Shown here: piece by piece, positions 52,619-64,000 of the stretch | How positions within the stretch are numbered: the first letter of the stretch is position 1 | Layout: each line of letters starts with the position of its first letter | Assembly: GCA_029298735.1 (NCBI GenBank) | Contig: JANSLP010000004.1 | Coordinates: 361,750 to 425,749, forward strand | Reading direction: 5' to 3' | Length of the DNA: 64,000 bases | Source of the DNA: Ophiostoma sp. CBS 140.51 | Taxonomy: Eukaryota > Ascomycota > Sordariomycetes > Ophiostomatales > Ophiostomataceae | Notes under the pieces: model-generated | What the model saw: only the letters and a program-made list of their open reading frames with translations | Databases searched by the model: none | Told to the model about the DNA's origin: nothing | Translations under genes and position numbers: made by a program

Positions 52619-52997
52619 GCGGTGGTATGATGGGACGGAGAGATTGGTTAAAACGGACCTCATTATAGACTTTGATACGAACTGCAACGACAATGGCATT
52701 TTCTTTTCACGACGACTGTATTCACTTAACTAAGCGATGTCTCGGGCAACAAGGAAACAAAAATGGAATGCGGTATTGGCGGATGTATAAAAAAGTGATC
52801 GTGCAGCAACAAAGCTGGCTGAGCGTACAAAAACACGGCCTCGGAAACCCAAGATATATGCCGCCGTTCGTTCTTTCGTTTCTTTCGTCGTTTCTCTGAC
52901 GTCTTCCTGGCTCTTCTGCCGTCCGTCAACGCTTCTGCTATGGACAATGTTTTCCTCCCCCTCCTTCTCGTCGTTGTTCTTGTTCCTCGCTTTGGAC
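52619..52997. other. Convergent 3' region
   Basis: Sequence between the rrp17 and tropomyosin stop codons; no gene is seen. Confidence 0.6.
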
Positions 52998-53960
52998 TTA
53001 AATCGCACCAATCTCGGCCTGGAAGTCCTCCAGCTCCTTCTGCACCGTCTGGTACTTCTTGGCCATGTCCTCGTACTTCTGCTCCCACTGGTCGCGGTCG
53101 CTCTCCAGTGCTTGCACTTTCCGCTCGAAGTGACCGGCCTTGACGTCAGTCTGCCGAAGTCTATCGTAGGGGGTAAAGGATCATGTGTTAGTAAATGGTA
53201 AGATAGAAAGAGGGGGAATCACCTTTTGTCGATAATGGAAACTTGTCGACATGCTGAAGAAAGGCAGTAGGGGTATGGGACGACGGAGACGCCGGGTTCC
53301 GGAATCTCTGGCGGGCAGTAACATACTTCTCGTTGGTCTCGCGGAGCGTCTTGTCGGCCTGCTCGGCCTCCTCCTCGAGCAGCTGCAGCCGGCGCGTCAG
53401 AGTCTCGTTCTGCGTGCCGTGCTGCAGGCCCTCGTCGGCCGCCTTCTTGAAGTCGGCAATGGTCGCCTCGAGCTTGGCAACCTCCTCCTCCAGCAGGCTG
53501 TTCTTGTGCGACAGCGATGTGACCTCCTGCTCCTTGGTCAGGTTCTCCTGCTCGAGCTCCTTAACCTTGGTCTTGAGCTCGGCAGCCTCGGCGGCGGCAG
53601 ACTCCGACTCCAGACGGAGCTGGTTCATCTTCTGTAGTAGGGGGAAACAGTCATGTTTAGCGTTCAGTTCGTCTCATTGGTATGTGGTCTGCGGTTGCGG
53701 TCCGTCGGCCGGCCGGTCTCGCCCGTGATTTTCGTGTTTCTTGGGTCTCTCCCCGGGGCGACGAGCTATCCCTCCTAAGCACAGCCTGCACATTCCCGCC
53801 GTGAACCAAGGCAACACAAGTGCCTAACAGAAGAACGGCGAGACACACAAGACCGGGCAACTGGGACCAACCGGCAAAGGCAAAGCATCGACGACGTTGC
53901 TGTTCAACGGTGAAGCTTGGAAGCGGGGAAAACTGGACTGACCTCCTTAATGCGATCCAT
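52998..53960 (-). CDS. tpmA: Tropomyosin (Cdc8/TpmA-type)
   Basis: This coiled-coil dimer polymerises along actin filaments, stabilising actin cables and the contractile ring. Exons are 53943-53960 (only MDRIKE), 53327-53631 and 52998-53160, giving 161 residues, the usual size for filamentous-fungal tropomyosin. Introns are 311 nt (GTCAGT...TACAG) and 166 nt (GTATGT...TTACTAAC...ATAG). The whole protein is one heptad-repeat helix, from KMNQLRLESESAAAEAAELK through LTRRLQLLEEEAEQADKTLRETNEK and LRQTDVKAGHFERKVQALE to FQAEIGAI. No other domain is present. The 18-base first exon is easily missed, and the phase and family sequence agree on both joins. Confidence 0.95.
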
Positions 53961-55359
53961 GGTGTATGTTTGGTGGAGGGGTGTGGCGGGGTGGGAGGAA
54001 GGTTGTTGTGTTTCGTTGGCGAGTTGGGAGGAAGTTCGAGCTGTGCAAAGATGCGGCTGTAGAGAGTTTGTAGATTGTGGGTATCGAGTTGAGACAGTTC
54101 AAACACAAGAAGAACAAAAGGGAAGAAAAGGGAAAGGGGGGAAGGGGAAAGAAATAGGAAAAGGTAAATCGAATCTATTCCAAGGGATTAAAAGGGGAAA
54201 TGGGAAATGGGGACAGTGGTTTGGGTAGGTGCGAATCAAAAACGGCCCCTCCTTTTCTGGGCCTGGCCTGGCTGACCGCAAAATAGTGTACGACTACGGA
54301 GTTATTAGTGGCAGGGCCGCCAGTTTGTTTGGGCGGGAAACCCAGGCTGGGTCTTGTTTGGTCTGCTTGCTGTGCCCTGTTGCGGAGAAGCGAGATGGAG
54401 TGGAGGAGCGAAGGCAACAAGAAAGGAGTTCTTGCAATAAATTTTAAATTCAGCATTTGGTAACTCTTTGGGAAAGAGGGATGGAGGTCGATGCGCGTTG
54501 TCTGATCAGCAGGGGCAATAAGCAAGAGGGCAAGTGATAAACAGTTGCTGCCTCTTTTCCTCTATTTCTCACACGACGAACGACGCGTGCATATACATAA
54601 AACGGAAAGTGCTCTTGTATCTCTTTCATATGACAGAAGGTTGTCCTAGGAAACAACGACCGGCGAGACAAGAAAGTAGGGACAGAATGACAGAATGTAG
54701 CGAATGGGAAGGTGGGGGTTGTCGTTTTGCGTGTTGGTGGTGGGGAGGGAAAGAGCAAGTGGTTGCATGCACGTTCGTGGCACAACCTTCTGTGCCATGC
54801 ATTGGCAGGAGCCTGAAATGGACAGGTTTCAGGTCTGATAGAGAGAGCTTGTTGGAAGGGAAGGTTGGAAGGAAGCAGTGGGCGCCCTGGGGAACGGGCT
54901 AGGTGGCAGAATTCTAGGGGACACTTGGACCAGCCAGGGACAGGACAGGGGTCATTACGCCGCCGCTGCCGGGCTACTTCGTATCTTACTTTGAAGCAAG
55001 CAACAGGCACCACCACGCTGCTGGCTTCCCGGTTGCCCCACCAACGTCCAGGTCCACAGACTAACCCGAAATAAACATTCAGCATTCGTGAGAAGCTCCC
55101 TGAGCTCGTCCACTTCGAGACACAACAACAAAAGCACGGCGAGAAATGAGCACACATTGACGGCGACAAAGCATTCATCTCGCCATCCCATTTATCCCAT
55201 CGAAACCATCGAAAAATCGACGAAAATACTTCAATTCATCGAGCGACCGCATTTCCACGACCATTTTGTGACAGCCGAATTCAAATATCGAGAATTTCGA
55301 CAAAGATCGATTGAATTCGACCCAAATCGATCATTCGACACACCAGTCGTGCAGAAACG
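53961..55359. other. Divergent region between tropomyosin and the securin-like gene
   Basis: The tropomyosin side (54060-54240) is purine-rich on the plus strand, meaning CT-rich in the tropomyosin leader. Near the securin-like gene (55190-55335) there is a run of TCGA-containing repeats (ATCGAAA/ATCGACG-like units, about eight copies). No gene is supported; a 242-codon minus-strand frame (54450-55178) has no domain. Confidence 0.5.
55190..55335. repeat. Loose array of TCGA-centred repeats in the leader
   Basis: ATCGA, TTCGA or ATTCGA units recur about every 10-20 bases just upstream of the ATG at 55360. They may be binding sites or simple-sequence bias. Confidence 0.5.
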
Positions 55360-56903
55360 ATGCTCGCTGCACGCGATCAGGAGAACCGCATGTTCGGCCA
55401 CAGCGTCGGCGGCGCTGCTAGAAAGAACCATGCGCTGGGCCCCAAAACACCCGGCGACAAGAGCTTCAGCACGCCGATGAAGGTGCCCCTGAACGACGGC
55501 AAGAGTGTCCTCCGTGGACGGCAAAATGGCGGAAACGAGAACATTCGGACAGCCGGAAAGGGCAAAGCCAACCTGGTGACGCCATTAGGTGGGTGGCATC
55601 CAATCTGGAGGAGAAATTAGACCCGAAGGCGGAGAAAACAAAACTGACAACTGACGATACAGAACCCCGGACAGCTCGCGCACCGCTGGGCAACAAGACG
55701 ACAAACGCCAAAGCACAAATGACGCAGCAGAACCACATGCAGCAGCAGAAGAGCCGGGTCGGCGGCGTCAAGGACATTGTCCGGGAGATTGAGCAGTCGC
55801 AGCAGCAGGAAAAGACAGTCGGCCCACGCCGGCAAAAGGCAGCGACACCACGCGTCAACCCATCTAAGTTGTCGGTGTTGAGCGATGGAAACGTCCAGGC
55901 CAGCAGCAGCAACAACAAGGGGGGCTATGAGGAGGACATCGAGTACGCGCCGCCGCCTGTGGCTCCTCGGCCATACGAGTCGGACGTGTTCCCCGAGGGC
56001 GTGCTCACGTTTGCCGCCTTCCAGCCCCAGAACCGCTTGCGCGGCGTCTATGATCACTACTACAACCCCGTCGACGAGACAGATGGTGTGCCATTGCGCG
56101 AGAAGGCGTTTGCCGAGAAGCAGCGCCGAGCGTTTGAGAAGCTCGACATCCTCGTCCAGGAGGACATCGACTCCTTCGACTGGTCTATTGGTGATGTGCC
56201 GGCAAGCAAGGATCTCTTCGCCAACAAGCGCAAGCAACAGCAGGAGGCAAAGACTCCAGCTCCAGCACCACCACCGGCTACCATTGCCTCGCGCAAGGCG
56301 GCATCGGCACTGGCACTGTCTTCCAAGACGAACAAGCCGCTTGGGACAAACAATGCTCTGCAGAAGAAGGTTGCTCCAGCCAACCCCAATGCGTCGGCTG
56401 CTTCGTCGATCTCGTCTTCGCTCCTGTCTGGCCTGCCTCTGCGCAAGCCGCGGACGGCCACGTCTGCCCTCCCTCTGCGGCCAAAGAGCACCAATGTCCA
56501 CCATCCTGTCGCTGAGACTACTTCGCGCACGACGCTTGGCTATAACAAGGGCCGGACTGCTCTGTCAATGGTGCGTGGCAACGGCGCTCCTGCACCCCGT
56601 GCACCTGCTTCGTCCACCCTCCGCTCTACAGCACAACCATCGACCGTTCGCCGTGTCGCTCCTGTTGCGACCGAGCCCGAAGCTGCTCCTCTTGCTGTGA
56701 CTCCTGCTCCTCGCACTCTCCAGAATCAGGCCAGCCTTGGCGACATGCACAATGATTGCCTGGAAGGTCCCTCGGCACCAAGATCGCCGGCCTTTTTGTC
56801 CATCTTTGATGTGCAGGATGATGAGAACGACAACCTGGGTGGTTCCGGAACGTTTGTGAATGAGGATCTAGACGATGACTTCCAGATGGACATCAAGTTC
56901 TAA
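55360..56903 (+). CDS. Securin-like (Cut2/Pds1-type) candidate, separase inhibitor
   Basis: This is a candidate for the fungal securin, which inhibits separase until the anaphase-promoting complex degrades it. Exons are 55360-55588 and 55663-56903, giving 489 residues; the 74-nt intron runs from GTGGGT to TACAG. The N-terminus has a degenerate KEN-like QEN (residues 7-9), basic patches, and TPMKVPLND. Across the splice join is a destruction-box-like RAPLGNKTTN starting at R82, of the same RxxLG...N style as fission-yeast Cut2. An acidic-aromatic DIEYAPPPV at about 168-176 resembles the conserved DIEY-PPP segment of Cut2. The C-terminal half is low complexity (Ala/Ser/Pro) and ends in an acidic segment with DDFQMDIKF. 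No enzyme domain is present. The assignment depends on short motifs recalled from Cut2 and needs a profile search. Confidence 0.55.
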
Positions 56904-58500
56904 TAAAGCCATTTGCTTCTAGACTCTTCTTTTCATTTCCTTCCTTTCTGTTTGATTATCATGGCCAGGCGTTCGGTTACACTATACCTCCATTCCTTTC
57001 AAGACGCAAACATACACGCACGCACCCTGGGATCTCTGTCCTTTTGGCTTCTACTCTCGTTTGCCAATCTTTTTTTTTTGGTTATTTCTTGGGCTGCGAC
57101 AATTTGGAACGTTTGGTGATGGCAGCCTGTTGGCTGATGCCATTATAGAGGATTCATTGGGGAAAAGGGGTCCTCATACACTTTCATTGATATCATTTCG
57201 TAATAAGAAATACAAGCAGCATGTTTGTTTTTATTCCTATTGTCACTCACTAAAAAGAATGCCGTCACTCTGTTTAGCTTGAAGCGTACTGTATATGGAC
57301 CGTGCGTAACACTGTATTTACTATTGATAAATCAATCAAAGTAGCGCGCCGCGCACTGTAGAGGACTGACCGCTTTTTGCGTGCCAGCAGCCATTCACAG
57401 TGCTTGCCTGTAATACTTCGCGCCTTCCCAGCAAATCTCTTTTTGTCTCTTCCCTGTCGCGTGTCCTGTACCACAAAGTACCTTTCAAAAGCTTTCCTGC
57501 GTCACAGATACTTTGAGCCAAAACCATTGTTCGCACTTTCCTCCACATATTGACGCCCGCCACAAAGGTTAATTCGCCCGCCTCCTCCTGCCTCCAAAAG
57601 CCCAGAAATAGAGAGAACAAGGTAACAACGAGTCACGCGCCTTCCCGACGACGTTCGTCGTCTGTTTCCCTCCTTTCCCTCCTTTTCCCCATCTTCTTTC
57701 CGTTATCTCAGCCTGTTTCTCTCACGACAATTTCTGTCCTCTTCGCTCCCCTTTTTCCATCCGTTCGACAGATCGTCGCGACCCTCCCGCCTGATTGTAC
57801 CCCCTATTACCACACGCGCGTCTCCGCCAGCGAACCAGGCTCCGAGCCAGCTCACGCCAGCAAAAAGACGGACCAACACCCCGACCAGCGGCCAAAAGCC
57901 CAAAAAACTGCGACAAAGGGTAAAAAGGGTAAAAAAGCAACCAAAAAGCAAGGAGGGCGAAAAAAAGAGACCAGCGACGCGATTTTCCCTGGCCCGGCCG
58001 CCGCCAACTCTCACGCCCTTACTCACTTTCTTTCTTCCCTTTCAATCGTTCGCATTCCCCTCATTTCCCTTCTCCTTCTATCTGTCTTTATCCCTTTGCG
58101 ACGCCGCCTCTTCTTCTTCATCCATCGACGTTTCCTCGCGCAATTCGCCTCGATTCAATCGATTCTCGCCTCATCTCAGCCCACGCCATCTCTCTCCTTC
58201 TCTCTGTCCCTCACGCTCACGCGCCCGCACTCTGTCTCTTTGAGGCTCCAAACGCTGTCGCTACCTCATCTCACAATCGACCGACGCCACCCTCATCATC
58301 GCGCTCGTCTCACCGTCGCGTGCCCATCGCTTCATCCAACTCATGCCTCATTTCAGCCTCTTCATTCACCGCGACGAGATATGATGAGAAGACCGCGGGG
58401 AGATTGCTAAATCGCACGACCTGCCCTCTCTCCTCCCCTCCTCCTCCTCCTCCTCTCATCCTCATCCTCCTCTTCTCCCACCCGCAGCGCCTAAGCCGCG
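56904..58500. other. Intergenic region and long CT-rich leader of set1
   Basis: An A/T-rich 3' region comes first (56904-57340), then a long pyrimidine-rich stretch (57640-58500). A 286-codon frame (57550-58410) inside it has the composition of leader DNA and no domain. A short upstream frame sits at 58381-58410. Confidence 0.55.
58381..58410 (+). promoter_or_regulatory. Candidate upstream ORF (MMRRPRGDC) before set1
   Basis: Two consecutive ATGs open a nine-codon frame that stops at TAA 58408-58410, 90 bases before the set1 ATG. No other ATG lies between. It would lower set1 translation if the leader extends this far. Confidence 0.4.
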
Positions 58501-61500
58501 ATGCCTCCCGCATCCGGTGCTGGCTTTGCGCAGTTCTTCCCAGCCGCGCCCAGAGCGGCGCGGGACCGCGCGACCGCCATCGAGCGTGAGCGGGCGTCCA
58601 GCAAGCAGCGCGGCGCCACCGGGTCGCCCGGCCCACGCGAAAGCAGCCACATCGCGACATCCGCCAAACCATCATCAGCAGACGACGAGGAATCGCTGCC
58701 AGGTGAGGGTCTGTCCACAGCCGCAGCGATATCATCATCTACATCATCCGCGATGCCATCATCATCCGCGCACGCCGGCATATCTGCATCCGCCTCGGCA
58801 TCAAATCCTCCATCCACAAGCAGCAGCAACGGTGCCAGTTATTTAACGCCACTCACTGCCGACCACTCTCCATCATATACGACCACCCAGCAGCAGCAGC
58901 AGCAGCCACCTCCACCACCTCCTCCTGCATCATCACAACCCGCCTCCTCCTCTTCCGACCGCGTGATGGCCAACGGCCTCACTCCCTCTCATCCCTCCAA
59001 CGGCCTGCAGGCCATCCTCGCCGACCGCGTCCCCGCTCGAGACCCACACCGACGTGTGCAGGGCATTGCCTGTGTCTATGATCCACAACTGCCCGACGAT
59101 AAAAATGCAGTCACGAGCCTCGACCTCAAGCGACGGGGGAAGCATGTCCTCAAAGAATTTGGTTCGGTAAGTTTTATATCACACTCACATCACGCAATAT
59201 ATTGTGTGAAGTGAAAGCAGAGAAAAAAGAGGCAGAACGCAGTACGCGCAGTACTTGCAGTATGCAAAGACGCGAACATATCCTTCCTGCCATACGCTGC
59301 TCGAAGACGACACTTCCAACCCACCACCGACCCTTTCTTTGACGGTCTCACTCAGACCTGAGAAAACCCACCCCTCTCCAGGGTACATAAACACATATAC
59401 ACACATACATATGAGATATACAAGGAGAGTGGACCGCAAGAGGAGGATTATCTTTTTTCTGTAAAGTAAAAAGAGTGTGGAAAGGGTCCGCGGGTTGAGA
59501 GTGTCATCTTCAAAGTTGAAAACGCGGAAAAGAAAAAATTGAAAGAAAGTGATGTGCTAATACATGTTTTTTCATTCGTATAGGAAGATGACACTCCGCC
59601 TGCGGATCCCCGCCTAGCTAAAGGCGGTCGACTCAACTACATCAATGTCGATTTCCACCTCGCCCGCGCCCGTTTGCGCCACGCCCCGTACGATCTGAAG
59701 CCCTATGTCTACGATCCACGGACGTCGCTCGGTCCCGGCCCGCCGACACAAGTAGTCGTGTCCGGCTTCAACCCGCTCGTGCCTTTTTCCAAGATCATTG
59801 CGATGTTCGCCTCGTTTGGCGACATTGCCGAGAGTAGCAATAAGATGCACCCGGAGACGGGCAGCTATCTTGGTTTCGGCACATTCCGCTACCGCGACAC
59901 AAAGCCCAGCCGGACACGACCCTTGCCTGTGTCTGCCATTGACGCTGCGCGCCGTGCTGTGCGCCAGCTGAACGGTTCCCGAGTCGAGGGTACCCCGGTC
60001 CGTGTAGAGTACGACCCCGACGGCCGCAAGAGCAGCCGTCTTTTGGAGACCACCCTACGCAAGGACAAGGAGCGGGAAATGAAGGCCAACGCGGTGAGAA
60101 TACCAGTTGCGCCGCGTGCTCTTGGTGGACCTGCCAACTTGCGACCACCACCAACTGCGCCCCGTGGTCCAGCTGCGCTTAGGATGCAGCAGGCACCAGG
60201 TACACTCGCTGCTGCTGCCGGCGCTGGCGCTGGCGTCGGCGTTGGTGCTGCGGCAGTTGCTGGTGGCGTTGGTCCGAAGGCTGGTATGGTCGGTGCGGTC
60301 CCAAGTGTCCAGGTGCCTAGAGGTCCTGCAGTCACTGCGCCAGCATCGGCAGCAACGATCCCCGACGGCCCTCCCGGCCAATGCATCGAGAAACAACCCA
60401 TCGCGCCCCGACTACCGCATACACCGTTCATCTTTATCAGCTGTGACCATGTTCCAGTAGTCTTCCAGACGATTGCGCACATGCGTCGCAGGCTCAAGAT
60501 GCAGCACTTTAAGGAGATCCGCGCCGATCTTTCCGGTTACTTTGTCGTCTTCCACGACAGCGCCGCGGGCAGATCCGATGCCGAACGCTGTTTCCAGACC
60601 GCCAACCACACAGCCTTCTTCACATACGAGCTGATCATGAAGTTGTATGCTCGTGGCTACTCGGGCGGCAGCCAAGAGGACAAGGCTGGCTCTAGTGCTG
60701 GAGCTTCGCACCCGGGTGCCCCCAGCTCCACCTCTGGTTCGAAACATCGGCGCAGCCGTAGTCCGGCCGCCGAGAAGGAGAAGACGGAGGAGGAGCTGTT
60801 GCGCGACGAGAAGGCACAGGCGCGCAAGGACGAAGAGGCCGATCTCGAGGAGGAGAAGAAGCAGCGCGCCAAGAACTTTGACCCAGTGACGGCCGCTGTC
60901 GAGACCGTCCGCCTCGAGTTGGTCGAGCACCTTATCCGCCACATTCGCGCCGACGTTGCAGCCCCGCTGCTCTTCAACTACCTCGACCCGGCCAACCACG
61001 ATGCCAGACGACGCCGCCACAACATTGGCGGTTCCCGACTGTCCACTCTTGTTTCCGACGAAACAGACTCGAGCGAGCGCCGTAAGAAGCCGTCGCCCAT
61101 CAGCACGCCCAACTCGCGCGCCGACCCAATCGAACGGCGCACTGGTCGCCTCGACGTGGCTGCCCTGCCACGCATCCGCAAGGCCAAGGGCGCCAAGAAG
61201 TTGGCTGCCGTTCGCAAGGAGGGCCGCTTCGATCCCTTTGCTCGGCAGCGCACCCAGGACTCATCATCATCGCGCAGCGCGTTCCGTTCGTTGCACTACC
61301 GGCTCAAGGATGATAGCGACGACGAGTCGGAGGACGAGACGGACAATCGCTTTTCGGTTGGTGGCCGCGATACAGAAGAACCCGAGTCGCGAGCGTCCGA
61401 GGTCGAGCGCGACGTGCAGGATGACGACGATGACGACGAAACCGACGCCGAGGGCCGCGCGCTCAAGAAGACGCTCGCGGGCCGGTGGTCCGGTCGCGAC

Positions 61501-63350
61501 GAGGACTCCATGACGGAAGCCAGCTTCTCCGCCACGCCTGCTGAGTCAGAATCGACTGCAACGACTGCGACAGCCACAGCAACGACAAGCAAGGCTCCGG
61601 CCAAGAAGCGCAAGCTGGACCTGCAGATGGAGGCGGCCCTCAAGCGGCAGAAGCGCAACGACGAAGAACTGTTTGGCATCTCTATTGGTGCTGTCGAAAC
61701 CAAGTTCCGAGACGACGCTGTCGCTGCTCCTCCTCCCAAGACTGACGATATGGTTATCGACGACGAAAACGTCCCGCCGCGGACCAAGAAGTCTTCGACA
61801 CCGGCACCTACTCCGATCTCCGACGAGGTCGACAAGAAGAAGAAGCTGGTCAGCAGAAAGTCCGCCACGAAGAAGACTAAGAAGCAGCTCCTTGAAGAGC
61901 GCAAGCGGGAGCAGGCCGACGAAGAGGACCAAAAGGCGGCGCCTCCCGCCCGAGAGGTGGCCAAGCCTGTCAAGATTTCCGAAACACCAGAGCCCGTGCC
62001 TCTCGTCAAGGAGGCGCCCGTGCCCGTACCTGTGGCCAAACCCAAGGCCAAGGCAGCCAAGGCTCCTATACCACCCCCTGTTGCCGCTCCTCCTCCCAAG
62101 GTCGGCCGGACGCCCCAGGAGATTGCCAACTTTGTCGACAAAAGACGCACTCTGGACCCAGCCATCTATGGCGAGACGCTTACTCGGTCTCTCACAACAC
62201 CTTCGGACTTCCGCCCCTCCCTCGATATCCTGCGCACGCTGAACCTGCACAATGCCGATCTACCTGACGCCGAGCGGCTCGCACGCAAGTATGGCAACCT
62301 TCTCAGCAGTTTGTCATCGTCCTCCAAGACGAACGAGAACGCCAAGCCCAGGGCTATCAGCGACTACGAGATGTTCTTGTGGAAGCACGAGCGTGTCACA
62401 CAGCTCAACGCCGACGAGCAGAGCATTATCGATGCGGCCATGGCCGAGAAGGGCAACAGCACGTCTGCCGCGGCGTCTGCGGCTGCAGCTGCGGCCGCAG
62501 CGGCCGCTATCAAGGAATCTCTGGGCCGGCCTCGCATCGAGGGCTACTACGTGCCCAACTCGACGGGCAGCGCACGTACCGAGGGTGTCAAGAAGATTCT
62601 GAACTCGGAGAAATCAAAGTACCTGCCGCACCACCTCAAGGTCAAGAAGGCCCGCGAGGAGCGCGAGGCTCGCGCAGGCAAGGCCGGCAAAGCGGCGGCC
62701 ATGACGGCGGCCAAGGTAGCCACGGAGACATCAGCCTCACGGGGCAGCTCGCGTGCCAACCGTGTCAACCAGCGGCGCTACATTGCCGACCTCAACGACC
62801 AGAAGCGGACACTGGGCCAGGACTCGGACGTGCTGCGGTTCAACCAGCTTAAGAAACGCAAGAAGACGGTCAAGTTTGCGCGGTCGGCGATCCACAACTG
62901 GGGCCTGTATGCCATGGAGAGCATCCCCAAGGACGACATGATTATCGAGTACGTGGGCCAGGAGGTGCGGCAGTCGGTGGCGACGATCCGGGAGCGGGCG
63001 TACATTCGGGCAGGCATTGGCAGCAGCTACCTGTTCCGGATTGACGACGCGACGGTGATTGACGCGACGAAAAAGGGCGGCATTGCGCGGTTCATCAACC
63101 ACAGCTGCATGCCCAACTGCACGGCCAAGATTATCAAGGTGGAGGGCAGCAAGCGCATTGTCATTTACGCCCTGCGCGACATTGCACAGAGTGAGTCCAG
63201 CCATCCATTTTGTGTTACTATTTGAATGTTTACTAACTTTGTGTAGACGAAGAGTTGACGTACGACTACAAGTTCGAGCCCGAGGACAACCCAGAAGACC
63301 GTGTGCCGTGTCTCTGTGGCACGACGGCCTGCAAGGGTTTCCTCAACTAA
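58501..63350 (+). CDS. set1: Set1 histone H3 lysine-4 methyltransferase (COMPASS subunit)
   Basis: This is the catalytic subunit of COMPASS, which methylates H3K4 at active genes. Exons are 58501-59166, 59584-63190 and 63247-63350, giving 1,458 residues. Intron 1 is 417 nt (GTAAGT...TATAG) and intron 2 is 56 nt (GTGAGT...TTACTAAC...GTAG). The joins give KHVLKEFGSEDDTPPADPRLAKGG and ALRDIAQNEELTYDYKFEP. The Ser/Pro/Gln-rich N-terminus is followed by an RRM at about 275-365 (VVVSGFNPLVPFSKIIAMF). A second Set1-type RRM-like module is at about 500-575 (PFIFISCDHVPVVFQ). A long charged region includes an Asp/Glu-rich run and a poly-Ala tract in the N-SET region. The SET domain (KFARSAIHNWGLYAME, RFINHSCMPNC) and the post-SET motif CLCGTTACKGFLN end the protein. 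Confidence 0.96.
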
Positions 63351-64000
63351 TGCACCACCGTCATCATCACCACTATACCCCTTTCTCTCTCGCTTTATCT
63401 CTTACCACACATTATACCCATCCCCCACAATAATAGAACATAATGCCTCCTTTTCTTATCACAACATCCGTGTACTATTTGTCCTCTCTCTCTCACTCAA
63501 CGAATGACTTTCTTCTTTTCTTTTCGTCTCACATCACTATCTCTTGTTCGGTTTTTATTTTGTCTTTTGTTTTTTTCAACACAACATTTGCAATGGTCGT
63601 TGGGTCGTCAGGTCGTTAGGTCGTTTCGGTCTTATTCCCTTTTTATTTGTCTCATGTCTTTTTTGTCTTTTTGACCTTTTTCTTCTCACCATACCATTTG
63701 TTTCGTTTCATTTTACTCGCATGCTGGCATGCATATCCTCGAGGCATCCTTTTCACTTCATCAACATGCAACTTGTCTCCTGTTGAGCATCCCAGACGGG
63801 CATTGCAACGGGGTCCCCGCAAGGCTGGTGACGAAATTCATCAACGCGCTTTTTATGTTCTCCCTTGCTCTTTCCTTTTTCTTTTGTTGCTGTGGTGCTC
63901 TTGCGGGTGGTGTGTTTGTATTGCTGGGCGCATACTGTGTCGTCGGCGTGCTGACTGTGATGCCGGGCTGTGACTGTGTGTGCTGTGTTTGTAATGGAGG
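63351..64000. other. 3' region of set1 to the window end
   Basis: Pyrimidine-rich sequence with long T/C runs and no supported gene. A small tandem array of GGTCGTT/GGTCGTC-like units (about four copies) lies at 63596-63626. Confidence 0.6.

Noticed and set aside
57550..58410. 286-codon frame upstream of set1
   Set aside because: It consists of low-complexity CT-rich leader translated as Ser/Leu/Pro/Arg; no domain.
1..64000. CRISPR arrays, bacterial operons, Shine-Dalgarno sites, phage or virus-derived genes
   Set aside because: The window is clearly fungal nuclear DNA with spliceosomal introns; no such structures were seen.

Overview
This is a eukaryotic, filamentous-fungal window (Ascomycota, Pezizomycotina, very likely Sordariomycetes). 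The evidence is GC-rich codon use, mostly intron-poor genes with short introns (about 50-420 nt, one of 568 nt), GTATGT/GTAAGT-type donors, CTAAC branch points close to the acceptor, and pyrimidine-rich leaders in front of start codons. All gene families are housekeeping or conserved fungal genes. I cannot name the species; Ophiostomatales-like is only a guess. I saw no rRNA, tRNA, CRISPR array, intact transposon or virus-derived gene.

Layout. 1-5.3 kb: 3' part of the ER ubiquitin ligase Doa10/Ssm4, cut by the window edge. 6.1-9.2 kb: cystathionine beta-synthase (+) converging on SRP receptor beta (-). 10.4-12.8 kb: ankyrin-repeat palmitoyltransferase Akr1. 14.0-17.1 kb: maleylacetoacetate isomerase and two EthD-type small proteins. 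17.2-20.3 kb: Irc6/p34-like adaptor-binding protein (-) divergent from the Get3 ATPase (+). 20.8-22.7 kb: mitochondrial NAD/pyrimidine-type carrier (-). 22.7-27.4 kb: a 4.7-kb gene-free stretch. 27.4-29.4 kb: NTF2-like protein with a disordered tail. 31.5-37.4 kb: kinesin-3 (Unc-104/UncA). 38.9-41.8 kb: spermidine synthase (+) converging on a Nit2-type amidase (-). 42.3-44.3 kb: unknown disordered protein. 45.5-46.3 kb: iron-sulphur scaffold Isu1. 48.0-49.1 kb: ER cyclophilin B. 49.4-49.9 kb: Trm112. 50.3-52.6 kb: Big1 (-) divergent from Rrp17 (+). 53.0-54.0 kb: tropomyosin (-). 55.4-56.9 kb: securin-like protein. 58.5-63.4 kb: Set1 H3K4 methyltransferase.

Several genes serve ER membrane biogenesis and quality control (Doa10, SRP receptor beta, Get3, cyclophilin B, Big1), but they are scattered and this looks like ordinary eukaryotic gene order, not an operon-like system. 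The gene models below were built by hand from splice signals, reading phase and family conservation, and every multi-exon model closes in frame.

The most notable observations concern RNA processing and isoforms. (1) Isu1 intron 1 has AT-AC termini with an otherwise U2-like donor and a perfect TACTAAC branch site. (2) Cyclophilin B has two plausible C-termini: an HVEL-ending lumenal form, or a spliced form with a transmembrane anchor. (3) Three metabolic enzymes (maleylacetoacetate isomerase, spermidine synthase, Nit2-type amidase) have upstream in-frame ATGs that would add mitochondrial-presequence-like N-termini.
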